This document shows positions 5,601-7,891 of a DNA stretch of 7,891 nt, piece by piece (positions within the stretch are counted from its first letter, which is position 1; every line of letters begins with the position of its first letter). The translations under genes were made by a program, and so were the position numbers. Origin of the DNA: an uncultured Prosthecobacter sp. (GTDB lineage: Bacteria > Verrucomicrobiota > Verrucomicrobiia > Verrucomicrobiales > Verrucomicrobiaceae); the NCBI GenBank assembly GCA_937941745.1, contig CALDGV010000281.1:1-7891 (forward strand), read 5' to 3'. The notes beneath the pieces were generated by a model. It was not told the DNA's origin. It did not search any database and saw only the letters and a list, made by a program, of their open reading frames with translations.

Positions 5601-6881
5601 ATGAAACGCCTCTACCGCCACGCACAGATCGCCTCTGAAGACAGTCCCAAGCTCCAGCTTGGCGATGTTTTGGTCGAGGGTGACAAGATCGTTGGCGTGG
5701 CGCCAGCCATCACCGGCGTGACGGATTGTGAGGTGGTGGACTGCACGGGCCGTGTTCTCATGCCCGCCATGTTTGACATCCACGTCCATGCGCGTGAACC
5801 CGGCCAGGAGGACAAGGAGAACATCACCACCTGTGCGGAGGCGGCCATCAATGGAGGGGTGACCGGCTTTGTGATGATGCCGAACACATCTCCGGCCATC
5901 GACAATGCAGGCGTGGTGCGCACGGTGCTGGAAAGTGCCCGTCGCACGCGCATCGGTGCAGGAATTTTCACCAGCGGAGCCATCACCAAAGGGCGCAAAG
6001 GAGAGGAGCTGGCGGGCATTGCAGGGATGAAGGCTGCGGGGGCTGTGCTGCTGTCGGATGACGGCTATGCCGTGGACAACCCACAGGTGCTCCGCCGTGC
6101 CATGGAATACGCGCGTGATCACGACCTGCCGCTGGCCAGCCATTGCGAAGTCAAAATGCTCAGTGGCAAGGGCTGCATGCATGAAGGCAAGGTCAGCTAC
6201 TCGCTCGGCCTGCCCGGGATTCCCAGCATCAGTGAGGAGATCTGCATCTCCAGGGACATCCGTCTGGCCGAATACACGGGTGTGCATCTCAACATCCAGC
6301 ACGTCACCACGGCTGAGGGCATGCGCACGATCAAGCGTGCCAAGGATCGCGGCATTCGCGTGAGCTGCGAGGTCGCGCCGCACCATCTTATCTTCAATCA
6401 TGAGCACATCGGCAGCTACGACACTCATTACAAGATGAATCCCCCGCTGCGCACGCCAGAGGACAATGCCGCGCTGTTGCAGGGGTTGAAAGACGGCTGG
6501 TTCGATGTGATCGCCACCGATCACGCTCCCCATACTCCGTTTGAGAAAAACCAGGATTTTGCCAGTGCTCCTTTTGGCATCACCGGCCTCGAAACCGCAC
6601 TGCCGAGCTTTTATCACCACTTCATCTCCAAGGGAATCTTCGACTGGAGCCTGGTAGTGAAGCGTTACAGTGCTGAGCCGCGTCGCTTGATGAAGCTTGC
6701 TCCGGTGCCGATTGTGGAGGGCGGCGTGGCGGAGTTCATCCTGTTCAATCCGGAGCGCAGCACGACCTTCAGCCGTGACTTCATGAAATCGAAGAGCATC
6801 AATACGCCGTTCCTCGATCAGACGCTTCAGGGCATGGTCGAGCGCGTGATCTATCGGGGAGAAGAGCTGCTCGTTCGCTAA
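5601..6881 (+). CDS. pyrC: Dihydroorotase, type I (zinc-dependent amidohydrolase)
   Basis: Catalyses the reversible cyclisation of N-carbamoyl-aspartate to dihydroorotate, the third step of pyrimidine synthesis, in the cytoplasm. The 426-residue length is normal for the type I (Gram-positive/PyrC class I) family. Metal-site motifs are all present: 'DIHVHAREPG' with His61 and His63, 'SDDGYAV' with Asp153 or Asp154 as bridging acid, 'SHCE' with His181, 'QHVTT' with His234, and 'ATDHAPH' with catalytic Asp307. Substrate-side motifs 'MMPNTSPA', 'MNPPLR' and 'FGITGLET' also fit. With the full ligand set it should be an active enzyme, not an inactive pyrB-partner form. I chose ATG 5601 because the usual short N-terminal strand begins there; a GAGG lies 13 bases upstream. 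ATG 5580 or TTG 5553 would add a non-conserved leader. It is transcribed divergently from the epimerase. The next gene starts 40 bases after the stop on the same strand, so an operon is likely. No pyrB is adjacent. Confidence 0.95.
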   Translation: MKRLYRHAQIASEDSPKLQLGDVLVEGDKIVGVAPAITGVTDCEVVDCTGRVLMPAMFDIHVHAREPGQEDKENITTCAEAAINGGVTGFVMMPNTSPAIDNAGVVRTVLESARRTRIGAGIFTSGAITKGRKGEELAGIAGMKAAGAVLLSDDGYAVDNPQVLRRAMEYARDHDLPLASHCEVKMLSGKGCMHEGKVSYSLGLPGIPSISEEICISRDIRLAEYTGVHLNIQHVTTAEGMRTIKRAKDRGIRVSCEVAPHHLIFNHEHIGSYDTHYKMNPPLRTPEDNAALLQGLKDGWFDVIATDHAPHTPFEKNQDFASAPFGITGLETALPSFYHHFISKGIFDWSLVVKRYSAEPRRLMKLAPVPIVEGGVAEFILFNPERSTTFSRDFMKSKSINTPFLDQTLQGMVERVIYRGEELLVR

Positions 6882-6921
6882 GGAGAGCTCCTCCAAAGAC
6901 ATCGACCTCGTGTTGGAATTC

Positions 6922-7833
6922 ATGAGTGAGCCTGTTGCGTCTCAATGCTCCGCTGAGGTCTGGCCAAGTGAGGTCTGGCATGCGCTTGAGCGGCGGCATC
7001 GCGAGCGCGTCGAAAGGCTGGCGGATGATTTTGTGAGCCGGAGAAGCCGCTCGGAGAAGCATCCCGTTCACGACTTCCTCTTCACCTACTACAATTTTTC
7101 CCCGGCCAAGCTGAAGCGCTGGCTGCCACCCCTTGGAGTCGGGCTGAAGGTATCGGATGAAGATTTGGTGCAGCGGGCCTGGCTTGAGTCTGCGCCGATG
7201 TGCAGGGCAGGGAATGTAACGGCCCTGAATCCGGCTCATCTGGGTGGATCCACCTTGGATTTGGCACGCTGGGTGGCGGCCTTGTGCCGAGCCGTGGGCG
7301 ACCGCACGCCGCGGCTGCGCTGCTTTGGGCTGCATGAGTGGGCCATGGTCTATCGTCAGCCGCGCGAACAAGTTCGGCACCAGGGATATGAATTGCGCAT
7401 GTCCCCTGAGGCCGTGGCTGCCTTTGTGGAGTCGCAGACCGTCTGCTGCTCCCACTATGATGCCTTTCGCTTTTTTACGCCCGAGGCTCGTCCTCTGAAC
7501 GTGTTTCAGCCAGTGCTGGAGACTCGCCTGGAAATGGAGCAGGGTGGCTGCCTGCATACCAACATGGATTTGTACAAATGGTCGGCCAAGCTCTGGCCCT
7601 GGGTTGGCAGTGATCTGGTGGGCGAATGCTTTGCCCTGGCCTGTGAAGGTCGTGATCTCGACATGCGGGCCAGTCCTTATGATTTAAGCCACCTGGGTTA
7701 CGAACCTGTCTTCATCGAAACTGCGGAAGGACGTGCTCAGTATGAGAGCGAGCAGCGCCAGATTGCTGAAAAAGCCTCGGAACTGCGGAAACGGCTGCGC
7801 GTGGCTGCCGAGCGGCTGCTTGCTGTCGGCTGA
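6922..7833 (+). CDS. Conserved protein of uncertain function (family often labelled 3-methyladenine DNA glycosylase)
   Basis: This 303-residue protein is cytoplasmic by appearance, with no signal or membrane segment. I recall close relatives in Actinobacteria and Verrucomicrobia annotated '3-methyladenine DNA glycosylase', but I see neither a helix-hairpin-helix with the GPD-Asp loop of the AlkA family nor a signature I would assign to Mpg/AAG. The label should be treated as unproven. Strongly patterned blocks are 'HPVHDFLFTYY' (47-57), 'FGLHEWAMVY' (135-144), 'SHYDAFRFFTPEARP' (177-191), 'GGCLHTNMDLYKW' (208-220), 'DMRASPYDL' (247-255) and 'PVFIET' (262-267). They are rich in His, Asp, Tyr and Arg, as expected of an enzyme active site. 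The C-terminus (270-303) is a charged helix. ATG 6922 follows GGAA (6915-6918) closely; GTG 6910 would add four residues, and AAGGAG just after the pyrC stop is too far away for either. It lies 40 bases downstream of pyrC, probably co-transcribed, and ends three bases from a convergent tRNA gene. Confidence 0.8.
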   Translation: MSEPVASQCSAEVWPSEVWHALERRHRERVERLADDFVSRRSRSEKHPVHDFLFTYYNFSPAKLKRWLPPLGVGLKVSDEDLVQRAWLESAPMCRAGNVTALNPAHLGGSTLDLARWVAALCRAVGDRTPRLRCFGLHEWAMVYRQPREQVRHQGYELRMSPEAVAAFVESQTVCCSHYDAFRFFTPEARPLNVFQPVLETRLEMEQGGCLHTNMDLYKWSAKLWPWVGSDLVGECFALACEGRDLDMRASPYDLSHLGYEPVFIETAEGRAQYESEQRQIAEKASELRKRLRVAAERLLAVG

Positions 7834-7836
7834 AGA

Positions 7837-7891
7837 TGGCGGAAGAGGTGGGATTCGAACCCACGGTGGGGTTTCCCCCACGCCTGATTTC
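7837..7891 (-). tRNA. tRNA-Ser (anticodon NGA), 3' part; 5' end outside window
   Basis: Read on the minus strand, the window edge enters at anticodon position 35. 'GA' followed by 'AA' and the 3' anticodon stem 'TCAGG' gives an NGA anticodon, which reads serine UCN codons. Next comes a long variable arm, a 6-bp stem GTGGGG/CCCCAC closed by GAAA, as expected only for Ser, Leu and Tyr. Then come the T arm GTGGG-TTCGAAT-CCCAC, the acceptor strand CTCTTCC, discriminator G (a serine identity feature) and an encoded CCA. The first anticodon base, D arm and 5' acceptor strand are outside the window, so UGA, GGA and CGA cannot be told apart. Confidence 0.93.

Noticed and set aside
5511..6923. 470-codon open frame antisense to pyrC
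   Set aside because: It spans the dihydroorotase gene on the other strand. Its translation is rich in His, Arg, Ala and Asp without domain-like pattern, the usual shadow of a GC-rich gene, while pyrC has every family motif.
7684..7881. 65-codon minus-strand frame starting within the tRNA (MGETPPWVRIPP...)
   Set aside because: This is the familiar spurious translation of a tRNA T arm and variable arm, continuing antisense to the upstream gene.
7834..7891. tRNA as an integration (att) site for a mobile element
   Set aside because: No integrase gene or second copy of the tRNA 3' end is seen in the window, and the flanking gene is a conserved, GC-rich one.

Overview
The window looks like chromosomal DNA from a Verrucomicrobia-type bacterium (Prosthecobacter-like is my best guess). 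The basis is moderately high GC over most of the window, the 21-residue 'DLSPLxGMPL' repeats typical of Verrucomicrobia and Planctomycetes, and a 303-residue conserved protein I recall from Verrucomicrobia and Actinobacteria. The phylum call is inference from remembered sequence styles, not a search. No transposase, integrase, CRISPR array or phage gene is visible.

Layout, left to right. The end of a flavin-dependent disulfide oxidoreductase (1-729, +) is clearly AT-richer than the rest. It faces, across a 10-base gap, an unrecognised 174-residue gene (740-1264, -) that carries two poly-C tracts near its start. A very AT-rich divergent spacer with a perfect 14-bp inverted repeat (1267-1280 / 1301-1314) separates that gene from a lipoprotein with eight 21-residue leucine-rich-type repeats (1426-2379, +). 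The lipoprotein converges on a UvrD/Rep/PcrA-type helicase (2427-4439, -). The helicase lies 38 bases downstream of a nucleotide-sugar epimerase (4478-5452, -), so the two are probably co-transcribed. A short possible leader ORF (5456-5530, -) precedes the epimerase.

Across a divergent spacer of about 150 bases begins a type I dihydroorotase (5601-6881, +; pyrimidine synthesis). It is followed 40 bases later by the 303-residue conserved protein of uncertain function (6922-7833, +). The window ends in the 3' two-thirds of a serine tRNA on the minus strand (7837-7891).

Most of this is ordinary housekeeping sequence: redox, DNA repair/replication, surface sugar precursors, pyrimidine synthesis and a tRNA. 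I do not see a complete novel system. The points most worth a second look are the stand-alone repeat lipoprotein with its inverted-repeat upstream region, the poly-C tracts in the neighbouring unknown gene, the leader ORF before the epimerase, and the doubtful function of the protein after pyrC.
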